Below are positions 55,149 to 64,000 of a stretch of DNA of 64,000 nucleotides, piece after piece (position 1 is the stretch's first letter; each line of letters starts with the position of its first letter). Made by a program: the position numbers and the translations under genes. This DNA comes from Limnanthes douglasii subsp. nivea (Eukaryota; Streptophyta; Magnoliopsida; Brassicales; Limnanthaceae), in the NCBI GenBank assembly GCA_036936605.1, contig JAUPFV010000003.1, positions 143,996,997 to 144,060,996 of the forward strand. Reading direction: 5' to 3'. Below the pieces are notes generated by a model. That model saw only the letters and a program-made list of their open reading frames with translations. It did no database searches and had not been told where the DNA came from.

Positions 55149-55518
55149 TGATGAGTTCGGATAATTCAGTCGCATACCACCACTTAAATCCAGACAGGAG
55201 CGATTCAGACCATAACATACCACTAAAAAATCCGGACACGACAAATGTAAAACATCTTTTGACTAAGCTATTTTCTAATCTACTTAAAAGACTAATGAGT
55301 CCTTAAACTTGACCCGGTTTCACAACTTGACCTGGTAAGACCATGGGTCATGAAATTAAGAATATAAATACCTCAACCACTATCATTAATGAGGGTGATC
55401 AACATTTAATACAAAGAGACTGCTTAATTATCTCACTACTCGAGACACTAAACACAAAATATTTCAAACTTATCAAAACACTATACAAAACTACCCCAGC
55501 CTAAAATAAACCAAACCA
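55149..55518 (+). repeat. 3' LTR of the gypsy element
   Basis: 370 bp. It contains a 48-bp segment (about 55385-55432, ATTAATGAGGGTGATC...) absent from the 5' LTR. Otherwise about 92% identical by eye. Confidence 0.9.
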
Positions 55519-55523
55519 ATATT
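55519..55523. repeat. Target-site duplication of the gypsy element, right
   Basis: ATATT, matching 45806-45810. Confidence 0.75.
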
Positions 55524-56016
55524 AACCCATCGTAACGAAGAATGATTGTCGGTCGTTTCTTTGATAGTGGTTTGGTCTGGAAGGCTCATGCCCATATTTT
55601 TAACCGAACCAATATGACTCTAAAGAGCTCATGCCCATATTTATATCTCATTAAAACTTTCACCGCTTAACACCTTCATTTGATATTAAAAGCTCTGGTT
55701 TTTCTAATGAAAAAGTAGTATGCTGCTGCTACAATTAGTGTGTTTGGAAAAAAGTGAAAAAATGTTTAATATTTTTAGCAAAGGTGGTTATCATCTCTGA
55801 TATTTGAAATGAATAAAGAGTATTAATAATAATATTAATATTAAAAAAAAGACGCACCACTGTTTTCTCATGTCATGGATTATTTGCAAGTTTTTTTTTG
55901 TTTGAAAGACTGCCAAACCCTAATGGGTATCTAATATGAAACAATTTTGGGTTATTATAGGTGTATTATCTCCGATAATTTTACTTAAGGAAGATAAAAG
56001 ACTGCAAATCTTGATA
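55524..56016. other. Unassigned spacer
   Basis: A short direct repeat, GCTCATGCCCATATTT, occurs at about 55583 and 55628. No gene seen. Confidence 0.5.
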
Positions 56017-56275
56017 GGGTTTGGTTAAATTTGGGCCCAAAATAGGTTAACCAACCCCAAAATTTTAGCCGTCTTTTACTCCGCCGGTTGAGAGGGTTTC
56101 AACCGGCGGGAAAGCTTACCCCGGCAGGTGAAATAGCTTTTCCGCCGGGTGAGAGGGTCTCAACCGGTGGTTGAAAAAGATTCAACCGCCTGGGTAAGGG
56201 TAAAATTGTAAAACTTAAAAAACGTTTGTTTTTTGGACTGGTTAACATATTTTGGATCCAAATTTAACCGAACCC
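56017..56275. mobile_element. 259-bp MITE with GC-rich hairpin core
   Basis: The left end GGGTTTGGTTAAATTTGGGC pairs with the inverse of the right end (GGGTTCGGTTAAATTTGGAT), and the pairing continues through CCAAAATA.GTTAACCA, about 45 bp in all. ATA flanks both ends, a possible 3-bp target duplication as in PIF/Harbinger elements. Inside, CCGCCGGTTGA (56081-56091) pairs perfectly with TCAACCGGCGG (56099-56109), and related GAGAGGGT.TCAACCGG words repeat at 56150-56170. There is no coding capacity. Confidence 0.78.
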
Positions 56276-57150
56276 ATAATATGTTAGAAAATCAAGCAGC
56301 GACACGTGTCCATCTATGATATCATCTCTTAAGTTCTTTTTTAATTGTTGGACGTTTGTATCAAGCGTTGGATCATCCCTATTTATATTATTAGGATGGA
56401 TCATGTTGCTTCTCTAAATACCAAGAGGTCTTTGTTAGGATTTTCTCTTGGTGGTAAGGCTTAATACTATGCAAGAGATTCCAAAATGTTCTTAAAATCA
56501 ATGGGATAGTTTTCTTCGCTTGCATATTTGACAGAGGGGTTTCGCCTCCCAAAAAGAGTTAAGTATTTATATCCCTCGTATCTATCTCCAAGGTATAGGT
56601 AGCAAGGTAAGAAGACACGCCGACGTGTAGAGGTTGTCGCAAAAATATAAAATATCGATGAGGAGAGCAAAGTCATTATTGAATATTCTTTGTTCGAAAA
56701 TTCTGAAGGGGTCCAATTATTAACCCATAAACTATTTTGTCTAATTTATAGGTTGGTTATGTACCCAAAAAAAAATTAAATGGAAGAATAAATTAACTTT
56801 AGGTTTTTTTAAGCTAATGAAAATATTATTAAAAAATAGGGATCCAAAGAAAGAGGGTAACAAAGTGTAAGGATTATATCATTTTCCATTTTTCAAAATA
56901 ATTTCTTTTTTCTTCTTTCAATATTCACTTGAGCATAGCAGTCACACCGGAAGCAGCACGATGACTTCTTATTCACTATATGGATCTCATATTTCTCAAA
57001 TCTTAAGAGAAGGTTTCATTGATTTGAGCTTAAAGCTTAAACCGAATTTCAGAATAAAAGAGAGGAAATTCAGATTTTTTTGAAGAAGTCGGCTAATATA
57101 TTTCAATCAATCTGAGGTCTCACAACTACTTCCCACTCGAGAACGAACTA
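56276..57150. other. Unassigned spacer
   Basis: The minus ORF 56676-56467 (69 codons) has no recognised domain. From about 57070 leftward lies the probable 3' end of the LINE (plus-strand T run TTTTTTT at about 57075-57081, equivalent to a short A tail). Confidence 0.45.
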
Positions 57151-57456
57151 AGATCTAGCACAAAAAGGCGTCTGTTCGAAAACTAAAACCGGAACAGACC
57201 TAGGAGAAAGAATAAAGTGATTCCACGATAGAGCCGACAATCCAAGTAATCCACAATTTTGTTAACATTAAACCTGCAAAAATCTAGTCAGGAGAACCTG
57301 CTAATGAAAAAACGAGAACCATTGTTAGATTTAAGAGTTGTTATTGATGTAACCAATTCTTAAGCTTTCTAGAATTAGAATGGCTTTAAGGTGAACTAGA
57401 GCTTGACTAATATCAAACTCTTGTTTCATTTTACATTTGAGAGTCCAACGAGCAAG

Positions 57457-57723
57457 TCAATCCGCGGCCTGATTTTGTTCTATATAAATCTGAAATAAGG
57501 TCATAGTGGATGATATCAGCCTTCTACTGCAGTTTACTACAGAGTCAAGAGCCCAAGGATAGTTGCCTTGACTGAGAAAATTTACTAAGAGAAGAGAACC
57601 AGTTTCTATGTCAATCTGTTTCCAACTTTTTTTATTGCAGATGTAAGGACCATCAAGAATGGCTCTAACTTCTGCCAGGAGAGGATTGAGTTTAGCATAG
57701 AGGAAGCCTGCACTAAGAATCAA
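57457..57723 (-). pseudogene. LINE E RNase H domain
   Basis: Contains LLAEVRAILDGPYIC, QIDIETGSLLLVNFLSQGNY and YIEQNQAAD. The plant LINE RNase H normally has E-T-D-S at the third catalytic position. Here it is E-T-G-S, so that Asp is lost. The first Asp block upstream (about 57760-57740) is weak. Confidence 0.75.
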
Positions 57724-57909
57724 ACTGCCTTCATTGTCTCTGATTATTATACTTCCACTTGATTCACCGTTTGATAGGAAATAGGCGTGTGAGTTTAGCT
57801 TCAGTCTACCAGAAGATGGATGATTTCATTTAAGAAAGGTTGGCTTGACTTTCTTATCTTGAATGTGATTGAAGCAACCTAGATCTCTCGTTGCATTTAA
57901 ATCTTTATG

Positions 57910-58662
57910 TCACTGCTTAGAAATAAGAGAGTTAGAGTAATCTAAACTATTAAGCATTTTGATAACATCATTGATAGCAAAGAGATGAGAGACTACTATG
58001 CCTTTAAACTTAGCATTATTCATGTGTTTCCAGATAATGCTATAAATAATAGAAGCGATTATGTGTCTTACATGGATGTCTTTAACCGAGGACCAAAACC
58101 AAGTCCTAGACATATTAATGATAGTCATGTAGCTAAATATTTGTAGTTTGAATATATCTGCAAAATATTTCCATATAGACCAAGCAAACATACAAGCCAC
58201 AAACAAATGGTTAGGAGTTTCATAGCCATAACAAAACTGACATTTTGATACAAGAGTAATATATCTTTTTTGTATTTTAGTATGTATAGGAATATAGTAA
58301 TGGACCAGCTTCCAGTGGAGAAAAGAGAATTTTCTACGTGTGATAGAGTTCCAAATTCTACTAAAGAGACTGGAATTGATGTTGCGGGTTCTGAGTTGAT
58401 CCCAAGTTTCATTTAACGTAAATCTTCCACTTTTGGAATGATTCCAAATCATGGTGTCATCAGTAGAAGGTTTAATATTATAAATCTTAATTCTATCAAT
58501 TGCATCAATAGGGAGCATGCCTATAACAATGTCCAAACCCCAATTATTTTCAGACCAATAAGAGTTAACATTTTCAGCTTTAAACCATCTATAGTCGAGC
58601 TTATCGTGAAGAATGTATAATGGTTGATGATTAGTCCAATTGTCCAACCACAAATCCATCAT
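57910..58662 (-). CDS. LINE E zf-RVT region, open for 250 codons
   Basis: Opens MMDLWLDNWTNHQPLY and continues IWNHSKSGRFTLNETWDQLR, RIWNSITRRKFSFLHWKLVH and KCQFCYGYETPNHLFVACMF. This is the zinc-binding RT-associated domain (zf-RVT) of plant LINEs (W-x-x-x-P-K-x-x-x-F-x-W, C-x-x-C...H-x-F-x-x-C). The C-x-x-C...H...C ligands are all present. It is part of ORF2, cut off from RT by a frame break near 58700-59030. It ends in an interdomain segment before RNase H. Confidence 0.75.
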   Translation of the reverse strand: MMDLWLDNWTNHQPLYILHDKLDYRWFKAENVNSYWSENNWGLDIVIGMLPIDAIDRIKIYNIKPSTDDTMIWNHSKSGRFTLNETWDQLRTRNINSSLFSRIWNSITRRKFSFLHWKLVHYYIPIHTKIQKRYITLVSKCQFCYGYETPNHLFVACMFAWSIWKYFADIFKLQIFSYMTIINMSRTWFWSSVKDIHVRHIIASIIYSIIWKHMNNAKFKGIVVSHLFAINDVIKMLNSLDYSNSLISKQ

Positions 58663-59027
58663 ATCTGAGCCAAATTTCCAGCTTATGTTAGGTTCAGTGT
58701 AATGTTTAATATTGTAAAGCTTTTTTCACACCATAGATAGAACTTTAGAATGAGGAATCTGCAAGGGATAGAGATCCTTATAGTATACATTGTGCATTAG
58801 GTTAGACCATGTAGATTTATTTTTTCTAAAGTCTAGCCACATCTTGCAAGAGAAGGAGTCTTGAATGTCAGAAATTATTCTAGATATTAAGACATCATTC
58901 ATTAAAGGGCTTACAAATAGAGCTCTATTTACACAAATTAATTTTATGCTCAGTATTAGATCCCTATAGAAATCTATTAATTTTTTTTTTCTTTCAATTT
59001 TACAAATAACTCCAGTAGGAATATAGT

Positions 59028-59901
59028 TTATTTGAGTCCAGTATAAAACCATGCTGATAAGTATAGTAATGATAAAAGTAACCTCCCTGCGAATGAAAGA
59101 TGAGTGGATTCCCAGTCTTTGATCTTGTCATTTATTTTGCTCATGAGACTTGAGTAATTGTTGTCTTTGTTGTCAATGTTAATTATTATACCCAGGTACT
59201 CAGTAGGGAGAGTACTAGAGTATAAACCAGTCTTGTTGTTTATTGAATTGATCTTCAGAGGGCACATCGTGGAAGCTATGTTAATTTTTGTTTTCTTTTT
59301 GTTTATCACTTGGCCTGAAACTTCTTGATATTTTTGAATTTTTTTTGCTAAGAAACTCTAGAGTAGAGTCTTTGTTGTTAGTGAATAATAAAATATCATC
59401 TGCAAAAGCTATAATGCGAATTGATATGCTGCTTATGTTTCTAAATTTCATTTTTTTAAGATTTTCAAAAAGCTGATACAAGCCTTTTATTAAGACTTCT
59501 TCTGCAATGATAAAAAGAGAAGAGAAGATTGGATCCCCTTGTCTTAAGCCTTTGGAAGTTTTAAAGTATCCAATTGCTTCACAATTAAGGATTATTGAAA
59601 CATTAATAGAAGTATTAATCTTATTAATAAGGTGAGTGAAATTTTTAGAGAAACTAAATTTACTAAGGATTTTCATGATAAAATAGTGAGCCATTTTATC
59701 AAAGGCCTTGGACATATCCATCTGAATCGGGATGTTTTTGTCCTTGATATTTCTGTTTAGACCATAAAGAAGTTCCTTAGCAATTAAGATATTTTCTTGA
59801 ATCAATTTTCTAGGGATAAATCCACCTTGAGTGTTCGATATGATTCTAGGAATAACTTTAGTTATCCTATTGTTCAAGATTTTAGACATGATTTTATTCA
59901 A
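59028..59901 (-). pseudogene. LINE E reverse transcriptase core
   Basis: Frame 59901-59281 gives ISNTQGGFIPRKLIQENILI, PIQMDMSKAFDK (first catalytic Asp), TSKGLRQGDPIFSSLFIIAE and IIAFADDILLFTNN (the F-A-D-D active site). Frame 59309-59028 continues LPTEYLGIII and DWESTHLSFAGRLLL. The polymerase motifs are all intact and only one frameshift separates the two parts. An upstream LIPK block (plus near 59960-59940) is out of frame. Confidence 0.88.
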
Positions 59902-60030
59902 GACAAAAACAATTACTTATGGGGCTGAAATCTTTCCATCTAGAAGGATTTCCAGACTTGGGAATCAAGCAGATACCAGTAGCTAGTACACCATTAGGTA
60001 TGTTTTTGCCAAGCATGAAGGATATCATAG

Positions 60031-60720
60031 CTAGAGTAAGGTATGTTTTAATAATTTCCCAACAAGTTTTATAGAAACAGTCTGTATCTCATCTTTATTT
60101 GGAGGATGCATCAGATGATTATTTTCAACATCACTGATTAGAGTAAGAATGTTGTTGAATATATTGTCCAACATTTTGTCATCTTCATCTTGCTTGTTTT
60201 TATAAGGATAGTCGTGTACGAGCCTCTTTGAAATGAGCAACAGCTGAAAGACCAATTTTGTGTTTGTCTGTGATCCATGTATTTTCATCATTAATGCCAT
60301 TAATGCAATTTTTCTTCCTTTTTCTTTTAACATAGCTATGGAAAACCTTAGTATTTATGTCTCCCTCCAGAGTTCATTGAGCATAACATTTTTGTAGCCA
60401 GAAGGTCTCCTCCATTTTATGAGCTTGCAAAAGGAGAGAATTAGTTCTAGATAGATCAATCCTAGTACTCATGTTGTTGTGGTCTTGAAGTTTAGTTTCA
60501 GATTTTGAACTTCATCTTCTAAAGTCTGCACTTAATTAAAAATGTTACCAAAGTACGAATTGTTCCAGATTTCAAACCTACCTTCACCATTTTAAGCTTT
60601 TGCCAGAATTTTGAACACAGGATCACCATTAATATCTTGATTCTAGTTACTCTTAATAAATGAAAGAAACTCTTTGTTAAGAGGCCACATGTTTAGGAAT
60701 TTGAAACTGTTTTTGGGATT
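60031..60720 (-). pseudogene. LINE E endonuclease-RT linker
   Basis: Frame 60333-60031 corresponds to the stretch between endonuclease and RT that holds the basic KR...DGS.T..... block and DEDDKMLDNIFNNILTLISD. Low conservation; placed by position and by comparison with LINE relic D. Confidence 0.55.
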
Positions 60721-60758
60721 AAGGTTTTCTTTAGAGATGTTGATAAGCATATGTATGT

Positions 60759-61403
60759 CTATGAGCAAGTTCTTGGCTTGTGAATGACAGACGTGTCTCC
60801 AAAGAAATCATACCATTTGTTGTTAATGAACACTTTATCCAATTGTTTCCCCTTGGTCTTGTTGGACCAAGTATATTTCGAGCCTGCAAAACCATCATCT
60901 TCTATTTGGGAATCCCTAATCATCTCAATAAAATCGTCAAAACTATTTTGGAAAAAGAAAGAACAGCCCAATTGATCATCTATTAACGTGACATCGTTAA
61001 AGTCTCCGATAATCATCCATTCAGAGGTAGAGTGACAGATAGTTCTTAAGGTATTCCAGAGATCAACTCTGTTGATTCTCTTGAATTTAACATAAACAAT
61101 AGTTATATGGAAACAATGGTTAAGAAAATGATGTCTAATTTATGAATGAATACACTGATTGTGATCCACTTTAACATTACCAATAATGTCATCGTGCAAG
61201 AATAACCATATTTTATTAGAGATATTAGATATGTAATTATTAAAACCAATCTTATTTGTCATACCATTAATATTATCACAACTTATTAGAGGTTCCTGGA
61301 TCGCAACTAATTTAACATAGTTTTTATTGATAAGGTATTTGAGTCTTCTAAGAGAAGACTTATTTTTAATCCCTCTAATGTTCCAATTAAGAATACTAAT
61401 CAT
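60759..61403 (-). pseudogene. LINE E APE-type endonuclease
   Basis: Frame 61403-61140 gives MISILNWNIRGIKNKSSLRR and LVAIQEPLIS, with the catalytic N and E of the NxRG and QE blocks. Frame 61016-60759 gives MIIGDFNDVTLIDDQLGCSF (the GDFN block), DDGFAGSKYTWSNK and KQLDKVFINNKW. The final S-D-H motif is missing: the frame ends HKPRTCS. The two parts are separated by a frame break near 61020-61140. Confidence 0.85.
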
Positions 61404-62342
61404 GATTAATAAAATAGGGTTTAGATTTACTTGTTCCTGTGAATTGAAGGGCCTTGATTATCTTGCTTTTAGTTTTCTTCTTCCCATTAGGTGCCTTAAT
61501 ATTTTTGTCCAAGATTTCTTTAAAGCTTGTTTCACCTTCTTTTCTATAATACTCAGGTGAACCTTGATTTTCTCTTTGTCTTTTACTTCCAATTGGTGAA
61601 GGATGCTTGCTGCCAATATTACTACATTTTAGGGATGAGTTGGCTAACGCAATATTTTCATATTCAAGAGCATTAGGCACATTGTATCCATACTCCATCA
61701 CAAGTATAGCTTCAATAATTACTTCTTATTCTAGTGTTTTGTAACCTTCATCTGATAGTACAGGTTTGTCTCTAATTTGATCAACTGCGATTCTAGGCTT
61801 TTCATACTCTTTAGCGTTTATTTTCTAGCTTATTTTGGCTTATATAATCAAAACTGTCATATTGGTTGATAATGACAGATTTGTTCTTATTTTTGTGTCG
61901 CTCTTTGTTGATATTACCGTTAGATTTATTTGCTGCATCTTCTGTAACATTGAGAAGTAGATTTTCTTCAGTCTTAGTTTGCTGGTCCACTTGGTTTTTC
62001 TTGCAGTGAAGGTTGTTATGACCCACGTGATTGCAATTCTTACAATATTGAGGAAGGTTTATGTAGTTGATTTTAACCCAACAACCTTGATTAGATACAA
62101 AGCTTATCCATACAGCGTTCAAGAGTTTATTTGTTATCCATTTCTATCCAAGTAGAGCATGAACTGTAAAAAGCTTTGTTTTTGTCAGGAACCTTAATGA
62201 CAAGAGGTTCTCCAATGGCAGAAGCAATTGTTTTGATTATACTTTCATTGAAGAGGTATTCATGCCGTTTTTCGATCTTTATCCATACATGCGTGATGGG
62301 GGACTCGTGATTTATATTGAAATTTTCGGTCCATTTCAGCAT
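61396..62342 (-). pseudogene. LINE E ORF1: DUF4283 and zinc knuckle
   Basis: Frame 62342-62127 gives NHESPITHVWIKIEKRHEYL then IIKTIASAIGEPLVIKVPD, the DUF4283 RNA-binding block. Frame 62122-61811 gives LPQYCKNCNHVGHNNLHCKK, a complete C-x2-C-x4-H-x4-C zinc knuckle, followed by a Lys/Asn-rich part. Frame 61701-61396 is the low-complexity basic tail (KKKTKSKIIKALQF). A stop at the join near 62125 splits the protein. ORF1 and the endonuclease ORF overlap slightly (61396-61403), the usual spacing in plant LINEs. Confidence 0.82.
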
Positions 62343-62400
62343 ACGCTTTATTGAACTTTCTATTGTCCATACGGATCTTGACCATAATTTGCATATATCC

Positions 62401-62737
62401 AGCTTTGAATCAAATTCAACGAGAATGTGAAATTAAACTCTATATTTAGCTCTCAAATTACTTTGACCATTTCACCGCAAATGATTAATTAACGTATCAT
62501 AGGTTGTTTAACTTTATTGAATCAACATATTCAAGCCTAAATTAAACTTCATATTAGAAATATTTGAAGAGATTGTCGGTATTTGGTTCAATAAATAAAA
62601 CATTGAAGAGAGATAAGAAACAAACTTATATGTATAACCGCGTTTTATTATTAAGAAATAATACGTAACTCGAGATGTCATTCTGTTCCTTTTAAAATAT
62701 ATAATTATTTCAAAATAGAGGTTAAATTTTGTGATAG
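62401..62737. other. Unassigned AT-rich DNA
   Basis: No feature recognised. Confidence 0.5.
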
Positions 62738-63072
62738 ATATTTTAACTATGATGATTTCTTGTATATAGTATTTTGACCTTAAAACATCCGGTGAATATA
62801 TTTTACAAATGATTATTTCTTTAATATAGTCCTTTGACTTTAAAATATCGAGTGAGTTCGTCCATAGATTATGACGATATTCACATATCTAGTCCATGAT
62901 GCTTGAGGAATCAAGGATAAAATTATTTAAAATATTCATAGTTGAGGGAGTCAATCTAAACATTTTTAAGTAAAAAAACTACATTTATCGATATTGACAA
63001 GTTGAGGGACCTTCACCAAATATTTTGCAGTCAAAGAACTTTAATGAAAGAAATATTCATAGTTAAATGACC
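62738..63072. repeat. Foldback (MITE-like) inverted repeat
   Basis: TTTAACTATGATGATTTCTT (about 62742) pairs imperfectly with the inverse of the right end (TTTAACTATGAATATTTCTT, at 63047-63066). The pairing continues through TTTGAC..TAAAA and GGTGAA. A partial internal copy of the left arm (ATTATTTCTTTAATATAGTC) lies at about 62810-62830. It resembles a degenerated short TIR element. Confidence 0.5.
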
Positions 63073-63384
63073 AATTACAATTTTAAGAACAAAATAAATA
63101 AGAGAAAAGTACCCATAAATACCTACTCATCTATCTCATTACCACTTAATATAGTATTAATAACTATCTCAACTCTAATGAAAAAGCACAAGTAATCCTC
63201 TTTTCTTTTTTCAACGAAAATTCTATTTTTTTTTATTTATTTAAAAAAGTATTTATTTTTCAAATCATAGCTCGCAAAAAAGTCCAAAAGTACCATCGAC
63301 TTTGTTTTTTAAGACGAACAAAAGTAGATCCATTAATGATACTTTTTGAATTTGTTTTGGAATTTTTTTTGCGCTTAAAAAATG
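63073..63384. other. AT-rich lead-in to the minisatellite
   Basis: No gene. The 25-bp unit is not yet recognisable. Confidence 0.5.
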
Positions 63385-64000
63385 TACATAACTCTCTTGG
63401 TTAAAAATGTAAATAACTCTCATGGTTAAAAATATACACAACACACACGGTTGAATTATAATGAAGAACTCTCATGTTTAATATTCAATAAACTCGTATG
63501 GTAAAAAATGTACAAAACTCTCATGATTAAAATGGACAGAACTCGCAAGGTTGGATTATAACGAAGAACTCGCATGTTTAATATTCAATAAACTCACATG
63601 GTAAAAATTATAAAGAGCTCTCATGGTTAAAAATGTACAAAAATCGCAAGGTTTGATTATAATGAGGAACTCTCATGTTTAATATTCAATAAACTCTGAT
63701 GGTTAAAAATATACAGAACTCTGATGGTTAAAAATGTACAAAACTCTCATAGTTAAAAATATACAAAATCTCATTGTTAAAAATGTACAGAACTGTCATG
63801 TTTAATATTCATTAAACTCTCATGGTTAAAAATGTACAGAACTCTCATGCTTAATATTCATTAAACTCTCATGGTTAAAAATGTACAGAAGTCTCATGGT
63901 TCAAAATATAATATAGAGAACTCTCATGTTTAAAATTGTACATCAGTCGCATGGTTAATAATGTACAGAACTCTCATGGTAAAAAACATACAGAACTCTC
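63385..64000. repeat. 25-bp minisatellite with higher-order spacing, runs off the window
   Basis: The unit AACTCTCATGGTTAAAAATG + TACAG (25 bp) recurs without spacers from about 63385 to the end. A variant, CTCATGTTTAATATTCAATA, appears at about 63467, 63568, 63670, 63793 and 63843. Its intervals of ~101, ~102, ~123 and ~50 bp are near-multiples of 25, showing a four-unit higher-order period that later breaks into five- and two-unit steps. The array continues beyond 64000, so its total size is unknown. Confidence 0.88.

Larger units (their letters stand above)
45811..55518 (+). mobile_element. Ty3/gypsy retrotransposon, Tat lineage, complete structure, ~9.7 kb
   Basis: LTRs at 45811-46132 and 55149-55518, bounded by TG (TT in the left copy) and CCA, and flanked by ATATT. 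Just inside the 5' LTR is TTGGTGACCACAGTGGGAGC, the Tat/Ogre-type primer site. The polypurine AAAAAAGGGG lies at 55135-55144. The domain order gag, protease, RT, RNase H, second RNase H, integrase, plus a ~3.5 kb 3' region with an antisense gene, is characteristic of the Tat lineage. Every coding part has stops or frameshifts. LTR divergence is about 8% by eye, similar to copia IV. Confidence 0.92.
57080..62400 (-). mobile_element. Nearly full-length L1-type LINE E
   Basis: Minus order is ORF1 (62342-61811), endonuclease (61403-60759), linker, RT (59901-59028), zf-RVT (58662-57910), RNase H (57723-57457), then a 3' UTR ending near an A-rich stretch at about 57080. The 5' end is lost inside the ORF1 DUF4283 region near 62400. 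Long open frames remain (250 and 206 codons), making it the youngest-looking LINE here, but stops between blocks prevent a complete ORF2. Confidence 0.85.

Noticed and set aside
63385..64000. CRISPR-like array of short repeats
   Set aside because: Units are contiguous 25-bp repeats with no unique spacers and no cas genes, in plant nuclear DNA.

Overview
The window looks like repeat-rich nuclear DNA from a flowering plant, most likely a eudicot. It is visibly AT-rich. It holds a plant-specific isoprenylated HMA-domain gene with GT-AG introns, a plant acyl-CoA synthetase relic, and plant-type Ty1/copia, Ty3/gypsy (Tat lineage), L1-type LINE and Mutator-like elements. I cannot name the species. 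Nothing looks bacterial, plastid or mitochondrial.

Layout. 1-5.9 kb: a 58-bp-period repeat, a probable tRNA-derived SINE, a LINE ORF1 relic and unassigned AT-rich DNA. 5.95-6.8 kb: the one apparently intact host gene, a three-exon HIPP-type protein with a CaaX box. 6.9-11.7 kb: decayed copia element I (minus), close behind that gene. 12.2-13.5 kb: a ~290 bp direct repeat pair with a stray LTR piece. 14.7-18.9 kb: copia relic II (minus), interrupted by two related terminal-inverted-repeat (TIR) elements. 19.0-20.5 kb: copia relic III. 20.9-22.3 kb: a long-chain acyl-CoA synthetase pseudogene (minus) that keeps its intron positions. 24.7-29 kb: a tandem repeat and two convergent LINE fragments.

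30.1-37.2 kb: a ~7 kb composite Mutator-like element. It carries a plant mobile domain (PMD) gene relic, a FAR1/MURA-type transposase relic that runs into an OTU-like protease domain, and two small mutually homologous ORFs placed as mirror images about a central copy of the terminal motif. Subterminal hairpin arrays at both ends share one hairpin core. This is the most unusual structure in the window.

37.7-42.4 kb: a copia element (minus) with both LTRs, target-site duplication, PBS and PPT, but frameshifted genes. 42.6-45.7 kb: a truncated LINE. 45.8-55.5 kb: a structurally complete 9.7 kb Tat-type gypsy element with target-site duplication, two RNase H domains and a decayed antisense gene between integrase and the 3' LTR. 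56.0-56.3 kb: a MITE with a GC-rich hairpin core. 57.2-62.4 kb: a nearly full-length LINE (minus). 63.4-64.0 kb: a 25-bp minisatellite with ~100 bp higher-order spacing that runs off the window.

Most coding sequence is transposon-derived and broken. The genes do not form one pathway; the window records nested and successive insertions around one host gene. Domain calls come from reading translations by eye, with no database search. Boundaries marked approximate were judged from where recognisable sequence stops.
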